The translations under genes were made by a program, and so were the position numbers. This document shows, piece by piece, positions 45,420 through 54,466 of a stretch of DNA of 64,000 nt. Position 1 is the first letter of the stretch; the number at the start of each line of letters is the position of its first letter. Under the pieces are notes generated by a model. That model was not told the DNA's origin. It saw nothing but the letters and a program-made list of their open reading frames with translations, and searched no databases. Source of the DNA: Sphingomonas sp. 1F27F7B (GTDB lineage: Bacteria > Pseudomonadota > Alphaproteobacteria > Sphingomonadales > Sphingomonadaceae); assembly GCF_005503355.1 (NCBI RefSeq), contig NZ_SCMK01000013.1, forward strand, positions 1-64,000, in the 5' to 3' direction.

Positions 45420-46586
45420 TCAGGCCGCGCGGCTGGCAGCGGATCTCAGCACGCCATAGGCCTGGAACAGTTCCGCGAAGTGCATGTCCATGGTGCGTGG
45501 CGCCTCATCCAGGGCACGGGGCGCGGCAGCGGAATGGCTCGCCACAAAGGCGAGGATGGCGTCGCGCAGTGCGTGCGCGTCCCCCGCGCGATAGCGCAGG
45601 CTCGGCGCGCGATCGGCATGATCGGCGGCGCCGCCGCGATCGGGCACGATCACCGGCAGCCCGCTTGCGCGCGCCTCCGCGGCGACCATGCAGAACGTCT
45701 CGGCCTCGCATCCATGGACCAGTGCATCTCCGCTCGCCATCAGGCGCGCCAGCGCGCCGCGATCGGCGAGCGGCCCCGGAATGCGGATGTGCGGAGAGCC
45801 GCCCGCACGCGCGATCAGCCGGCCCTGCAGCCGCCCCTCGCCCACCAGCAGCAGCGCGATCGGATGCTGGGTGGCCGCCGAGAGCACCGCGTCGATCACC
45901 ATGCCCCAGCGCTTCTCCGGCGCGTGGCGGCCGATTCCCAGCAACAAGGTCGCGGAGGGATCGAGCCCGCATTCGGCAAGCAGCGCGGCGCGGTATCGCG
46001 GATCCCGATGCCGGGGCGTGAAGATTCCCGGCTCGACGCCCATCGGGATGGTAACCACGCCGGGCATCCCCCCGCCGCTAAGCCGCGCCGCGAACTCGCC
46101 GCTGGCGCTGACGACCATGTCATAGGCCTCGCCTAGCCGCCGCAGGTGCCGCCAGAAGAAGTCGAACCCGCGATCGATCGTCTCGATGCTCGCGACCTGC
46201 CCGAACCAGCGATAGGCATAGGCGGAGAGCGGATCGGCATGCATGACCAGCGCGCGCGGCGCGGCGCCGTCCCAGCGCGCCACCATCGATGCGCTGCCCC
46301 AGGGCGAGGACGCCTCGACGAAATCGGGGCGCCAGCGATCCAGCGCGCGATGGAGCGCCTTCTCGTCGTCGAAATAGCGATAGCGCCGGTCGAGCGGGAA
46401 TGGCGGAGACGCCACTGTCTCCAGCACCGCGCCGGGGCCGCGCCGGATCACGGCATCGGTCTTGCCCGGGACGAGCACGATGATCTCATGGCCAAGCCCG
46501 GCCGCAGCCGCCAGCTTGCGATCGACATAGGCCCGCACGCCCCCACCCCTGGGCGCGTAAAAGGCGCTGACATCCACGATCCTCAT
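45420..46586 (-). CDS. GT4-family glycosyltransferase
   Basis: A 388-residue GT-B enzyme. The N-terminal acceptor domain opens with VSAFYAPRGGGVRAYVDRKL. The donor domain has LLGIGRHAPEKRWGMVIDAV and the EX7E region EAETFCMVAAEARASGLPVI. It transfers a sugar from a nucleotide sugar, acceptor unknown. It faces the sbnB gene and is not clearly part of that cluster; another GT4 lies at 51432-52586. Confidence 0.88.
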   Translation of the reverse strand: MRIVDVSAFYAPRGGGVRAYVDRKLAAAAGLGHEIIVLVPGKTDAVIRRGPGAVLETVASPPFPLDRRYRYFDDEKALHRALDRWRPDFVEASSPWGSASMVARWDGAAPRALVMHADPLSAYAYRWFGQVASIETIDRGFDFFWRHLRRLGEAYDMVVSASGEFAARLSGGGMPGVVTIPMGVEPGIFTPRHRDPRYRAALLAECGLDPSATLLLGIGRHAPEKRWGMVIDAVLSAATQHPIALLLVGEGRLQGRLIARAGGSPHIRIPGPLADRGALARLMASGDALVHGCEAETFCMVAAEARASGLPVIVPDRGGAADHADRAPSLRYRAGDAHALRDAILAFVASHSAAAPRALDEAPRTMDMHFAELFQAYGVLRSAASRAA

Positions 46587-46787
46587 CTCGCGCCGGCCCC
46601 GCCAGCGGCGCTACCCGGGATCGACTGCGGCAGGATAGGCATGATTTCCGCTCGTTCACTCATACACTGGAGCAAGGACGCCGCCATCGCGCTGCACCGC
46701 AGTAGTGTGCCGAAAGTTTTTGTCCCGCACTCCCGCTTGCCCGGCGCGGGGACATCGGGCAAATGCGCCCGCGGAAGGAGCTGACCC

Positions 46788-47305
46788 ATCCCCGCCCCTG
46801 CTTCCGGACTCACCCAGCTTTACGAGGAACTGCGCGGCGAATTGCTGCGCTTCCTCGTGGCGCGCACGGGCAATCCGGCGGAGGCAGAGGATCTGCTCCA
46901 GGAATTGTGGCTGCGCATTCGCGACGCCACGCCGGGACCGGTCGCGAATGGCCGCGCCTATCTCTATCGCGCCGCGCAGAATCTTGTGCTCGACCGCCTT
47001 CGCGAAGCCCGCCGCCGCGAGGCGCGCGACAAGGACTGGAGCGACACCCAGGCCGAGACCGTCGTCGGCGACCGCGTCGATCCGGGCCTCCGGCCCTCGA
47101 GTCACTCATCGCGCGCGAGGAAGTGGCGGCGCTCCGCGCGGCGATCGCGCAACTGCCGGAGGGCGCCGGCCGCGCCTTTCGCCTCCACAAGCTCGAAGGG
47201 CTGCCGCACGCCGAGGTGGCCGCGCGCCTGGGCATCAGCCGCAGCGGAGTCGAGAAGCATATCGCAGTGGCGATGGCGCATCTGCGCCGCGCGCTTGGGA
47301 ACTGA
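46788..47305 (+). pseudogene. ECF sigma factor (FecI-like), no standard start and frameshifted
   Basis: Sigma region 2 is in one frame (LYEELRGELLRFLVARTG, AEDLLQELWLRI, NGRAYLYRAAQNLVLDRL) and region 4 in the -1 frame (ESLIAREEVAALRAAIAQL, RLGISRSGVEKHIAVAMAHL), the switch lying near 47085-47105. The 5' end also lacks ATG or GTG. A perfect AAGGAG (46775-46780) is 7 nt before an ATC codon at 46788, where an ATG would be expected, just after an in-frame TGA; the next usable start is TTG 46842, inside region 2. Two lesions suggest an inactive gene or sequencing errors. It precedes fecR and a FecA-like receptor. Confidence 0.8.
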
Positions 47306-47380
47306 GGTGCCGGCAGCACGGCGGCGTCTCATGCGACAACAGGGAAGGCATCGGCGCGAACCGATGTCGGGAATCGGGCG

Positions 47381-48310
47381 ATGAACGAGGATATTCACGA
47401 AGCCGCGGCGCGCTGGCACGTCGCGCAACAGCATGACGACATGGACTGGCACGGCTTCACCACCTGGTTGGAAGCCGATCCGGGCCGTCGCCTGGCCTAT
47501 ACCGAGATCGCGCTGCTGGATGCGCGGATCGACGCGACGCTTCCCGAACTGGCCGCCGCCATCGAAACGCCGGAAATCCCCGCGCGCAGCTTCCCGCGCT
47601 GGGCGGCCGGTGCCGGCATCGCCGCCGCTGCGACGATCGCCATTGCCGTCATCGGATTCCAGGGCAACCATCCCGAGGCGCCGGCCGCACACGAGTTCGC
47701 CAGCGCGGCGCGGACGACGCAGACCGTGCGACTCGCCGGCGGCGTCACGGCCACGCTCGGCGCCGGTTCGCGACTCTCGTCGCCCCGGGCGGGTGAGCCG
47801 ATACGGCTCAGCGGCAGTGCCTTCTTCAACATCCGCCACGATCCGGCGCGGAGCGTCGTCGTCGAAATAGGCGGCTATCGCATCCGCGATGTCGGCACCC
47901 GCTTTGCGGTCAGCGCTGCCGACGGCGTACTCAGCCTGTCCGTAGAGGAAGGCAAGGTCGCGATCCAAGTACCTGGACAGACATCGGAAACATTGGTCTC
48001 GGCCGGCCAGGAAGCGCTCGCCCAGGCCGGCAGGATCACGCTGCGCCCGACACGAGTGTCGAGCATCGCATCCTGGCGGAGCGGACGTTTCGTCTATGAT
48101 CAGGCGCCGCTCGCACTGGTCGCCGCCGATATCGCCCGCTACACGGGGGAACCCGTGTCGGTCTCCGGTCCGGTCGCGCAGCGCTCCTTCTCGGGCGTGC
48201 TCGCGCCCGGTGATCGCCGGGCAATGGTTTCCACCCTCACCCAATTGACGGGGCTGCATGCGGAGAGCGATGGTCAGACGGTCCGGTTGGTCGATCGTAC
48301 TGGCGGCTAG
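47381..48310 (+). CDS. FecR-family anti-sigma/sigma regulator
   Basis: A 309-residue inner-membrane regulator. A cytoplasmic N-terminal DUF4880-like helical part (EAAARWHVAQQHDDMDWHGF, then FTTWLEADPGRRLAY) and a membrane segment near residue 80-100 (AGIAAAATIAIAVIGFQ) are followed by the periplasmic FecR domain (TVRLAGGVTATLGAGSRL, VGTRFAVSA, SLSVEEGKVAI). It relays the state of the FecA-type receptor to the ECF sigma factor. The receptor gene starts inside its 3' end. Confidence 0.92.
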   Translation: MNEDIHEAAARWHVAQQHDDMDWHGFTTWLEADPGRRLAYTEIALLDARIDATLPELAAAIETPEIPARSFPRWAAGAGIAAAATIAIAVIGFQGNHPEAPAAHEFASAARTTQTVRLAGGVTATLGAGSRLSSPRAGEPIRLSGSAFFNIRHDPARSVVVEIGGYRIRDVGTRFAVSAADGVLSLSVEEGKVAIQVPGQTSETLVSAGQEALAQAGRITLRPTRVSSIASWRSGRFVYDQAPLALVAADIARYTGEPVSVSGPVAQRSFSGVLAPGDRRAMVSTLTQLTGLHAESDGQTVRLVDRTGG

Positions 48311-50618
48311 CACCCTGTTATCGGCTCCCGCCCAGGCGCGGGACGAACGTTTCGCAATCTCCCTGCCCGCCGGCAACCTGGCCGATATTCTCGAAGCCTT
48401 TTCCGCGCAGACCGGCATCTCGTTCGTCTATGAAACGCGCCTGCCATATGCGCGCACGCGCGCGGCGCGCGGCCACATGTCCGCGCGCGATGCGCTGGAC
48501 CGCATATTGCAGGGAACACCGGTACACGCCGTGCGGATCGGCCCCAGGGCGTTCCGCATCCTCGCACGCCCCCGTCCTGCCTCGCGCCACGCCGCGCCGT
48601 CTCCATCGCCCGAACCCCAGCCCTTCTCGGACACCGACGACGAAATCGTGGTCACCGCACGCAAGCTGCCCGAAACCCTGTCCTCGACCGCCGGTGCGAT
48701 CGCAGTCTATGTGCCGCGCGACCCCGCGCGGCTCGACCGCGCGACCCGCGCCGGCGACGTGGCTCGCGTCATCGAGGGGCTGAATGTATCCAATGGCGGC
48801 CTTGGCCGCGAGCGGCCTTTCATCCGCGGCCTTGCCGACAGCCCCTTCAACGGCTTCAGCCAATCCACCGTGAGCGTGCAGGTCGATGAAGGCCGAGTCA
48901 CCTATGACGCGGCCGATCCCGGCCTCTATCTCGCCGATATCGACCGGGTCGAAATCCTGAAGGGGCCGCAGGGGCCGCTCTACGGCACCGGCGCGCTGGG
49001 CGGCGTCTATCGCATCGTCACCAACCGGCCGGTGATCGGCTCCACTTCGGGTGAAGCGACCATCGGCGCGCAGGCGGTCGGATCGGGCGGCCTGGGCGCA
49101 AGCGGCGAGGCGACGCTCAACCTGCCGCTCATCAGCGATCGCGCCGCGTTGCGCCTGGTGGGCTATGCGCGCACCGACGCGGGCTGGGTCGACGACGCCA
49201 ACGGCCCCTCGAACGTGAATCGCACGCATACCGCCGGCGGACGCGCCGCCCTCCGCCTCGCGACCGCGACCGGATGGACCGCCGACCTGATCGGCGCCTA
49301 TCAGGCGAACCGGGCCGACGACAGCCAATATGTCGATCGCGACTATGAGGACCTGACGCGCAACATCACCCAGAGAGAGCCACGCCGCGGCATCTTCGCG
49401 CTCTCCCAGGCGGTCGTCTCCGGTCCGATCGGCGCCTTGCGGCTCACCGCAGTCACCAGCCATGCCTGGCAGGATCAGCATGACGTGTTCGATGCGAGCG
49501 CGGCGGCAGGACCGCTGGGCGTGCCCGGTGCGCTGCGCTATCGCGACGGCCGTGCCTATCGCGTCTTCGACCAGGAGGTTCGACTGGCCTCGGCGCCCGG
49601 CAGTTCCTTCGCCTGGACGACGGGCGTCTCCTACATCTCGGCAGTGACGCGCGCGACGGGCGCGATCGACACGATGACCGGTACCGTGCCCGATTATTTC
49701 ACGCTGCATCGCCGGGTGACGGAGACTTCGGTGTTCGCCGACGGCGCCTATCCGCTCACCTCGCGCCTGAAGCTGGCACTCGGCATGCGCCTCTTCCGCG
49801 CCACGACCGAGGACGAACGCCAGGAGGAACTCGACGCGCGCCGGGTGAATCACGCGGTGATCGGCTTCACGCCCAGTGCCTCGCTCTCCTATAATTTCAC
49901 GAGCGACCGCCTCCTCTATGTCCGGCTCGGCACCGCGTACCGACCGGGCGGCATCGATCCGAACAACAGCCGCACCGGCCGCTATGTCGGGGATTCCGTC
50001 CGCAGCATCGAGGCCGGCGGCCGCGCGGCGATCGACGGCGGCCGGCTGGAATTCACCTTTGCCGGCTTCCACGTCGGCTGGCACTCGATCCAGTCGGACT
50101 ATCTCGAGCCGGCCGGCCTGGTCGCCACCCACAATGCCGGCGACGCGACGATATTCGGGCTGGAGGGAAGCGGGATCTGGCGCCCCGGCAAGGGGTGGCA
50201 GCTGCGCGGCGGCTTCACCCTCCAGCGCCCCCGCCTGATCAACGCGGCGGACGGCACCCGTCTGCCCAGGGATCGCCGCCTCCCCGTCGTCCCCGACGTC
50301 GCCGCCGATTTCGCCATGGAGCACTCCGTCCGGCTGTTGGGATACAAGCTCACTTCCTATGTGGCGTTGAACTATGTCGGCGCTTCGCGGTTGAGCTTCG
50401 ATGACGGACTGGATCGCGGCATGGGCGACTATGCGCTGGCACGCATTGGCGCGAGGATCGTGGCCGGATCCTTTACCATAGCGCTCGACGTGGACAATCT
50501 GCTCGATGCGCGCGCCGACAGCTTCGCCTATGGCAACCCCTTCTCGATCCACAGCGAACACCAGTACACGCCGCTGCGGCCCCGCACCTTCTCGCTCTCC
50601 ATTTCGCGCGGCTTCTGA
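48258..50618 (+). CDS. FecA-like TonB-dependent receptor with STN signalling domain
   Basis: A 786-residue outer membrane receptor. A signal peptide ends near APAQA, followed by the secretin/TonB N-terminal (STN) domain (SLPAGNLADILEAFSAQTGI, SARDALDRILQGT) that contacts FecR. Then come a TonB box region (DEIVVTARKLPE), a plug (VEILKGPQGPLYGTGALGGV) and a barrel ending LSISRGF with terminal Phe. The ligand is unknown, probably a siderophore or carbohydrate. It starts at 48258 (or 48270), overlapping fecR by 40-53 bp. Confidence 0.92.
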   Translation: MRRAMVRRSGWSIVLAASTLLSAPAQARDERFAISLPAGNLADILEAFSAQTGISFVYETRLPYARTRAARGHMSARDALDRILQGTPVHAVRIGPRAFRILARPRPASRHAAPSPSPEPQPFSDTDDEIVVTARKLPETLSSTAGAIAVYVPRDPARLDRATRAGDVARVIEGLNVSNGGLGRERPFIRGLADSPFNGFSQSTVSVQVDEGRVTYDAADPGLYLADIDRVEILKGPQGPLYGTGALGGVYRIVTNRPVIGSTSGEATIGAQAVGSGGLGASGEATLNLPLISDRAALRLVGYARTDAGWVDDANGPSNVNRTHTAGGRAALRLATATGWTADLIGAYQANRADDSQYVDRDYEDLTRNITQREPRRGIFALSQAVVSGPIGALRLTAVTSHAWQDQHDVFDASAAAGPLGVPGALRYRDGRAYRVFDQEVRLASAPGSSFAWTTGVSYISAVTRATGAIDTMTGTVPDYFTLHRRVTETSVFADGAYPLTSRLKLALGMRLFRATTEDERQEELDARRVNHAVIGFTPSASLSYNFTSDRLLYVRLGTAYRPGGIDPNNSRTGRYVGDSVRSIEAGGRAAIDGGRLEFTFAGFHVGWHSIQSDYLEPAGLVATHNAGDATIFGLEGSGIWRPGKGWQLRGGFTLQRPRLINAADGTRLPRDRRLPVVPDVAADFAMEHSVRLLGYKLTSYVALNYVGASRLSFDDGLDRGMGDYALARIGARIVAGSFTIALDVDNLLDARADSFAYGNPFSIHSEHQYTPLRPRTFSLSISRGF

Positions 50619-50673
50619 CGAAAAAAGATCGCGCCCTGGCTGCGGCGGCGGCCGGCGGCGGCGTCTTGCCGAT

Positions 50674-51444
50674 GTGACTCGCCCAGGAACAACGCCGCCC
50701 CGCCGGCTCCTCGCCTCGATCCACGACGTGTCGCCGCGGCACGAGCCGGCGATCGATCGGCTCCTCGAAGAGCTTGCTTCGGTCGGGGTGGCACGACCGG
50801 CAATGCTCGTCGTTCCCGATTTCTGGCGCGAGGCGGAGATTCGCCCGGGCTCTCCCTTCGCGGCCCGCCTGCGCCGCTGGGCCGACGACGGGATCGAGAT
50901 GTTTCTCCATGGCTACAGCCATCGCGACGAGACCGAGCACGATTCCTGGCAGGATCGCGTCAAGGCCAGCCGGATGACCGCCGGCGAGGGCGAGTTTCTC
51001 GGGCTCGACGCCGGGGAAGCCGAGCGCCGCATCCATGCCGGCCGGACCCTGATCGAAGATATTATCGGCCGGCCGATCGCGGGCTTCATCGCCCCGGCCT
51101 GGCTCTATGGCAATGGCGCGCATGCGGCCATGAAGACGCTCGGCATCCCGCTTGCCGAGGATCACATGCGAGTGTGGGCGCCGGAAACAGGGCGCATATT
51201 CGTCAATTCTCCCGTGATCACCTGGGCGACGCGAACCCGCGCGCGCATGCTCTCGTCGCTCGCCGTCGCCAGCGTCGCGCGGGTGATTCCCTTGCCCAGG
51301 ATCGTGCGTGTCGGCGTGCATCCCGGGGACGTGACGGTGCCGGCCACGCTTTCGAGCATTCGTCGTACCGTCGCGAAGATCGCGCGGTCCCATCTGCCCA
51401 GCCATTATCGCGACATGGTCGAGGATCTTGCGTGCGCGTCCTGA
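50674..51444 (+). CDS. DUF2334-type polysaccharide deacetylase
   Basis: A 256-residue protein from GTG 50674 (MTRPGTTPPRRLLASIHDVSP); upstream frame extension is Arg/Ser-rich and non-homologous. Deacetylase (NodB-like) motifs are present: LLASIHDVSPRHE for the metal Asp, LHGYSHRDE for the metal His pair, and FIAPAWLYG for the barrel strand. It would remove acetyl groups from a glycan. It overlaps the following GT4 gene by 13 bp and starts a four-gene unit. Confidence 0.85.
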   Translation: MTRPGTTPPRRLLASIHDVSPRHEPAIDRLLEELASVGVARPAMLVVPDFWREAEIRPGSPFAARLRRWADDGIEMFLHGYSHRDETEHDSWQDRVKASRMTAGEGEFLGLDAGEAERRIHAGRTLIEDIIGRPIAGFIAPAWLYGNGAHAAMKTLGIPLAEDHMRVWAPETGRIFVNSPVITWATRTRARMLSSLAVASVARVIPLPRIVRVGVHPGDVTVPATLSSIRRTVAKIARSHLPSHYRDMVEDLACAS

Positions 51445-52586
51445 CCTTCCTGCACAGTTTCGAGCCGGGCGGCGTGGAGCGAGTCGCGCTCCGGCTCGTC
51501 CGGCACTGGCGGGCGATGGGCATCGACGCACGGCTCTTCCTGGGTCGCGAGGAGGGAGCGCTTCGCGCCGAGCTGGCCGATGACCTGGTCTATGCCGTTC
51601 CGTCCCGACCCTCGATCGGCACGGCGAGGTGGGAAACCCTCTGGATGATCGCAAGGTTGCCTGCCGAGATTCGCCGGACACGCCCGGACGTGCTGTTCGT
51701 CTCCGGAAGCACCTATACCATCGTTGCGGCGGCGATGATGCTGCGCTTCGGCAGGCGCTGCCCGGCGATCGTCGTCAAGATCAGCAACGACATGGCGCGC
51801 CGTGACTTGCCGCCGGTGTCGCGCTTTCTGTGGCGGCGCTGGCTGGGCCTGCAGGCGCGCTTCGCATGGACCTGGGTGATCATGGACGAGGCGATGGCCG
51901 AGGATCTGCCCGCCCGCATGAAGGCTTCGTTCCAGGTGATCCACGACCCCGCAATCGAGGAAGTCCGGATTCGCGCGCCGGCATGCCGCCGCACGGATAC
52001 GCCACGCCGCTTCGTGGCGATCGGGCGCCTGGCCGCGCAGAAGGACTATCCGCTGATGCTGCGTGCCTTCGCGCGCGGCGCGCGCGCCGGCGATACGCTG
52101 ACGATCTATGGGGACGGCCCGGACCGTGCGGAACTGGAAGCCCTCGCGGCCCGTCTCGGCCTGGCGGCGCGCGTCGATTTCGCGGGCCACATGCCCGATG
52201 CAGCATCGCAGCTGCCCGGCTTCGACACCTTGTTGCTCTCGTCCCGCTACGAAGGCGTGCCCGCGGTGCTGATCGAAGCGCTCGCTGCCGGGCTCTCGGT
52301 CATCTCGACCGACAGCGGTTCGGGCGTGCGCAGCGTGCTCGGCGATGGCCGCTTCGGCGCGATCGTGCGGCGCGATGAAGCCGCCCTCGCCACCGCGATC
52401 GCGGATCTGGACGCCGTTCCTCCGCTGCATGCGGGCCGCCACGCGCATTTGCACCGTTTTACGATCGAACGGTCCGCCGGAACCTATCTCGACACCTTCC
52501 TGGACGCCGCCCGCGGCGAGAAGAGCTGGGCTCCGCTCCCCTCCAAAATCGACGAGCTCGCATGGCCAGTTCCGCCAACCCGGTGA
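51432..52586 (+). CDS. GT4-family glycosyltransferase
   Basis: A 384-residue GT-B protein from GTG 51432 (MRVLTFLHSFEPGGVERVAL). The start matches the family's first strand and G-rich loop. Donor-side motifs are RRFVAIGRLAAQKDYPLMLRAF (two adjacent strands), TIYGDGPDRAELEALA and SSRYEGVPAVLIEALAAGLSVI, the EX7E equivalent. A second glycosyltransferase beside a deacetylase points to envelope glycan synthesis. It overlaps the deacetylase and the next gene (25 bp). Confidence 0.9.
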   Translation: MRVLTFLHSFEPGGVERVALRLVRHWRAMGIDARLFLGREEGALRAELADDLVYAVPSRPSIGTARWETLWMIARLPAEIRRTRPDVLFVSGSTYTIVAAAMMLRFGRRCPAIVVKISNDMARRDLPPVSRFLWRRWLGLQARFAWTWVIMDEAMAEDLPARMKASFQVIHDPAIEEVRIRAPACRRTDTPRRFVAIGRLAAQKDYPLMLRAFARGARAGDTLTIYGDGPDRAELEALAARLGLAARVDFAGHMPDAASQLPGFDTLLLSSRYEGVPAVLIEALAAGLSVISTDSGSGVRSVLGDGRFGAIVRRDEAALATAIADLDAVPPLHAGRHAHLHRFTIERSAGTYLDTFLDAARGEKSWAPLPSKIDELAWPVPPTR

Positions 52587-53497
52587 ACGCGCTCGCCGAT
52601 CCGGCGGCCACGCTTCTCCCCGCGACCAGCCCCGTCCGCGAATGGCTGCTGACGATCGCCGGCCTGGGCCTGTCCGTGGCCGTCCTGCTCGCCGTGCTGG
52701 TGCAGCTTGGCGGGATCGACACTTCGCGCTTCGCCTCCGCGCCTGCCAATCCCTGGTTCTGGCTATGCTTTGCGCTCTTCTATGCGCTTGGTCCCGCAAT
52801 GGAATGGCTGATCCTCCATCGGCTGTGGAAATTGCGGGCGGACGCGGTGCCTGCCTTGTTCCGCAAGCAAGTCGCGAACGAGATCGTCTTCGGCTATTCG
52901 GGCGACGCGCAATTCTATCTCTGGGCCCGGCAGCATCAGCCTCTGAAGGGCTCGGTGTTCGGCACGCTGCGCGATGTCACCGTGCTTTCGGCCCTCGCCG
53001 GCAACCTCGCCACGCTGATCATGATGGCAGTCAATGCGCCTCTGCTCTACGCAATCGCGGGCGGCGCGCTGCTCAACAGCTTCGTGGCCTCGGTTGCCGT
53101 CATCATCCTGTCTTCGCTCGGGATATTGGCGATGCGGCGTTTCGTCTCGCTGCTCACGCTTTCCCGCCGCGATCTCATCGTCACTTTCGGCCTGCACAGC
53201 CTGAGGATCGTGCTGAGCCTGGTGCTCACGGCATTGCTCTGGAAGCTGTTGCTGCCCGATCTTTCGCCCATGCTCCTCATCGCGGTGGCGACGCTACGGA
53301 TGATGGTCCACCGCCTGCCGCTGATTCCGGCGCGCGACGCGTTGCTGGCGCCCTTGATCCTCGCGCTGCTGGGGCCGGGTTCCGGTCTCGCGGCCGCCAC
53401 CATGCTGGTCGCGGCGCTGACGCTGGTCACGCATATGGCGGTAGGCGCGATCACTTCGATCGCATCCCTTCTGTCCGCTTCCCGACCTTCGTCATGA
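52562..53497 (+). CDS. Polytopic inner-membrane protein of unknown function
   Basis: A 311-residue protein with about 7-8 membrane helices. The first two are LLTIAGLGLSVAVLLAVLVQ and FWLCFALFYALGPAMEWLIL. There is a short cytoplasmic loop with the charged sequence LHRLWKLRADAVPALFRKQ and an aromatic loop YSGDAQFYLWARQHQ. The shape recalls flippase-like or LPG-synthase transmembrane domains, without a clear family motif. Overlaps GT4 at its start and pcm at its end (ATGA), so it likely serves the same glycan pathway. Confidence 0.75.
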   Translation: MASSANPVNALADPAATLLPATSPVREWLLTIAGLGLSVAVLLAVLVQLGGIDTSRFASAPANPWFWLCFALFYALGPAMEWLILHRLWKLRADAVPALFRKQVANEIVFGYSGDAQFYLWARQHQPLKGSVFGTLRDVTVLSALAGNLATLIMMAVNAPLLYAIAGGALLNSFVASVAVIILSSLGILAMRRFVSLLTLSRRDLIVTFGLHSLRIVLSLVLTALLWKLLLPDLSPMLLIAVATLRMMVHRLPLIPARDALLAPLILALLGPGSGLAAATMLVAALTLVTHMAVGAITSIASLLSASRPSS

Positions 53498-54321
53498 GCG
53501 CGCTGCGACAGAATCTCGCCTGCATCGCCATGCTCCTCGGAACTGCCGCAGGGAAGCCGCAGCTGTCCGGCCAAGCCGATGCTCGGGCGGCCATGGTCTC
53601 CCGGATCCGCGCCGCCGTTCGCGCCGCCGCGCCGAGTGCGGACAATCCGGCGCTCGCGCGCGCGCTCGCGGCGGTGCAGGAAGTTCCGCGCGAAGCCTTT
53701 GTACCGACGACATTGCGAAGCGAGGCCTATCACGAGATTCCATTGCCGATCGGCTATGACCAGACGATCTCGAACCCCTATATCGTAGCGATCATGACGG
53801 CGGCGGCCGATCCCGGCCACAACGCGAAGGTGCTCGATATAGGCACGGGCTCGGGATATCAGGCGGCGGTGCTCGCCAAGCTGGCCGGCCAGGTCGTGTC
53901 CATCGAGATTGTGCCGCAACTCGCCGACCAGGCGCGCGAGCGGCTGACTCGCCTGGGTTTCGCCAATGTCGCGGTCCACACCGGCGACGGATATGCGGGC
54001 TGGCCGGAACGGGCTCCCTTCGACGCGATCATCGTGGCGGCGGGGGCTGCACGCGTTCCCCAGCCCCTGCTCGACCAACTCAAGGTCGGCGGCAGGCTGG
54101 TGATGCCCGTCGGCCGTAGCTGGGCCACGGAACAGATCCTCGTCGTCACGCGCACGAGCGACACCGAATATCGGCGCTGCTCGCTGGGCTGGTCGATGTT
54201 CGTGCCTCTCACCGGGCAAGGCAAGCGCCCCCAGAACGCGAACGGGCTGTTCGAGAAGATTCCTCTCTGCTTCGAGAACGAGGTCGCCCATCCCGACTTC
54301 GAACCAGCGACGCCCAAGTAG
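53494..54321 (+). CDS. pcm: Protein-L-isoaspartate O-methyltransferase
   Basis: A 275-residue PIMT from ATG 53494. It methylates isoaspartyl residues to start their repair. Motifs are VPREAFVP, PIGYDQTISNPYIVA (the active loop), VLDIGTGSGYQAAVLAKL for SAM and LKVGGRLVMPVG. The first 28 residues (NLACIAMLLGTAAG) look like an export signal, unusual for a SAM enzyme but seen in some alphaproteobacterial PIMTs. The initiation ATG overlaps the previous stop. Confidence 0.9.
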   Translation: MSALRQNLACIAMLLGTAAGKPQLSGQADARAAMVSRIRAAVRAAAPSADNPALARALAAVQEVPREAFVPTTLRSEAYHEIPLPIGYDQTISNPYIVAIMTAAADPGHNAKVLDIGTGSGYQAAVLAKLAGQVVSIEIVPQLADQARERLTRLGFANVAVHTGDGYAGWPERAPFDAIIVAAGAARVPQPLLDQLKVGGRLVMPVGRSWATEQILVVTRTSDTEYRRCSLGWSMFVPLTGQGKRPQNANGLFEKIPLCFENEVAHPDFEPATPK

Positions 54322-54466
54322 AGTTCAGGCCCTGCGACTCGGCGTGCTGCTCGATGGATCGCCGGGAGCCCCGACCAACCTTCGCATATCGTATAGTTCC
54401 GGCGGAAATCCGCGAAGCTATGGGCCGCTAGATCCGCGCCATGGATCTTGGGTGGAGGGTTGCCGG

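Noticed and set aside
47085-47105. Programmed -1 frameshift in the sigma factor gene
   Set aside because: No slippery heptamer or downstream stem fits; together with the missing start codon, decay or sequence error is more likely.
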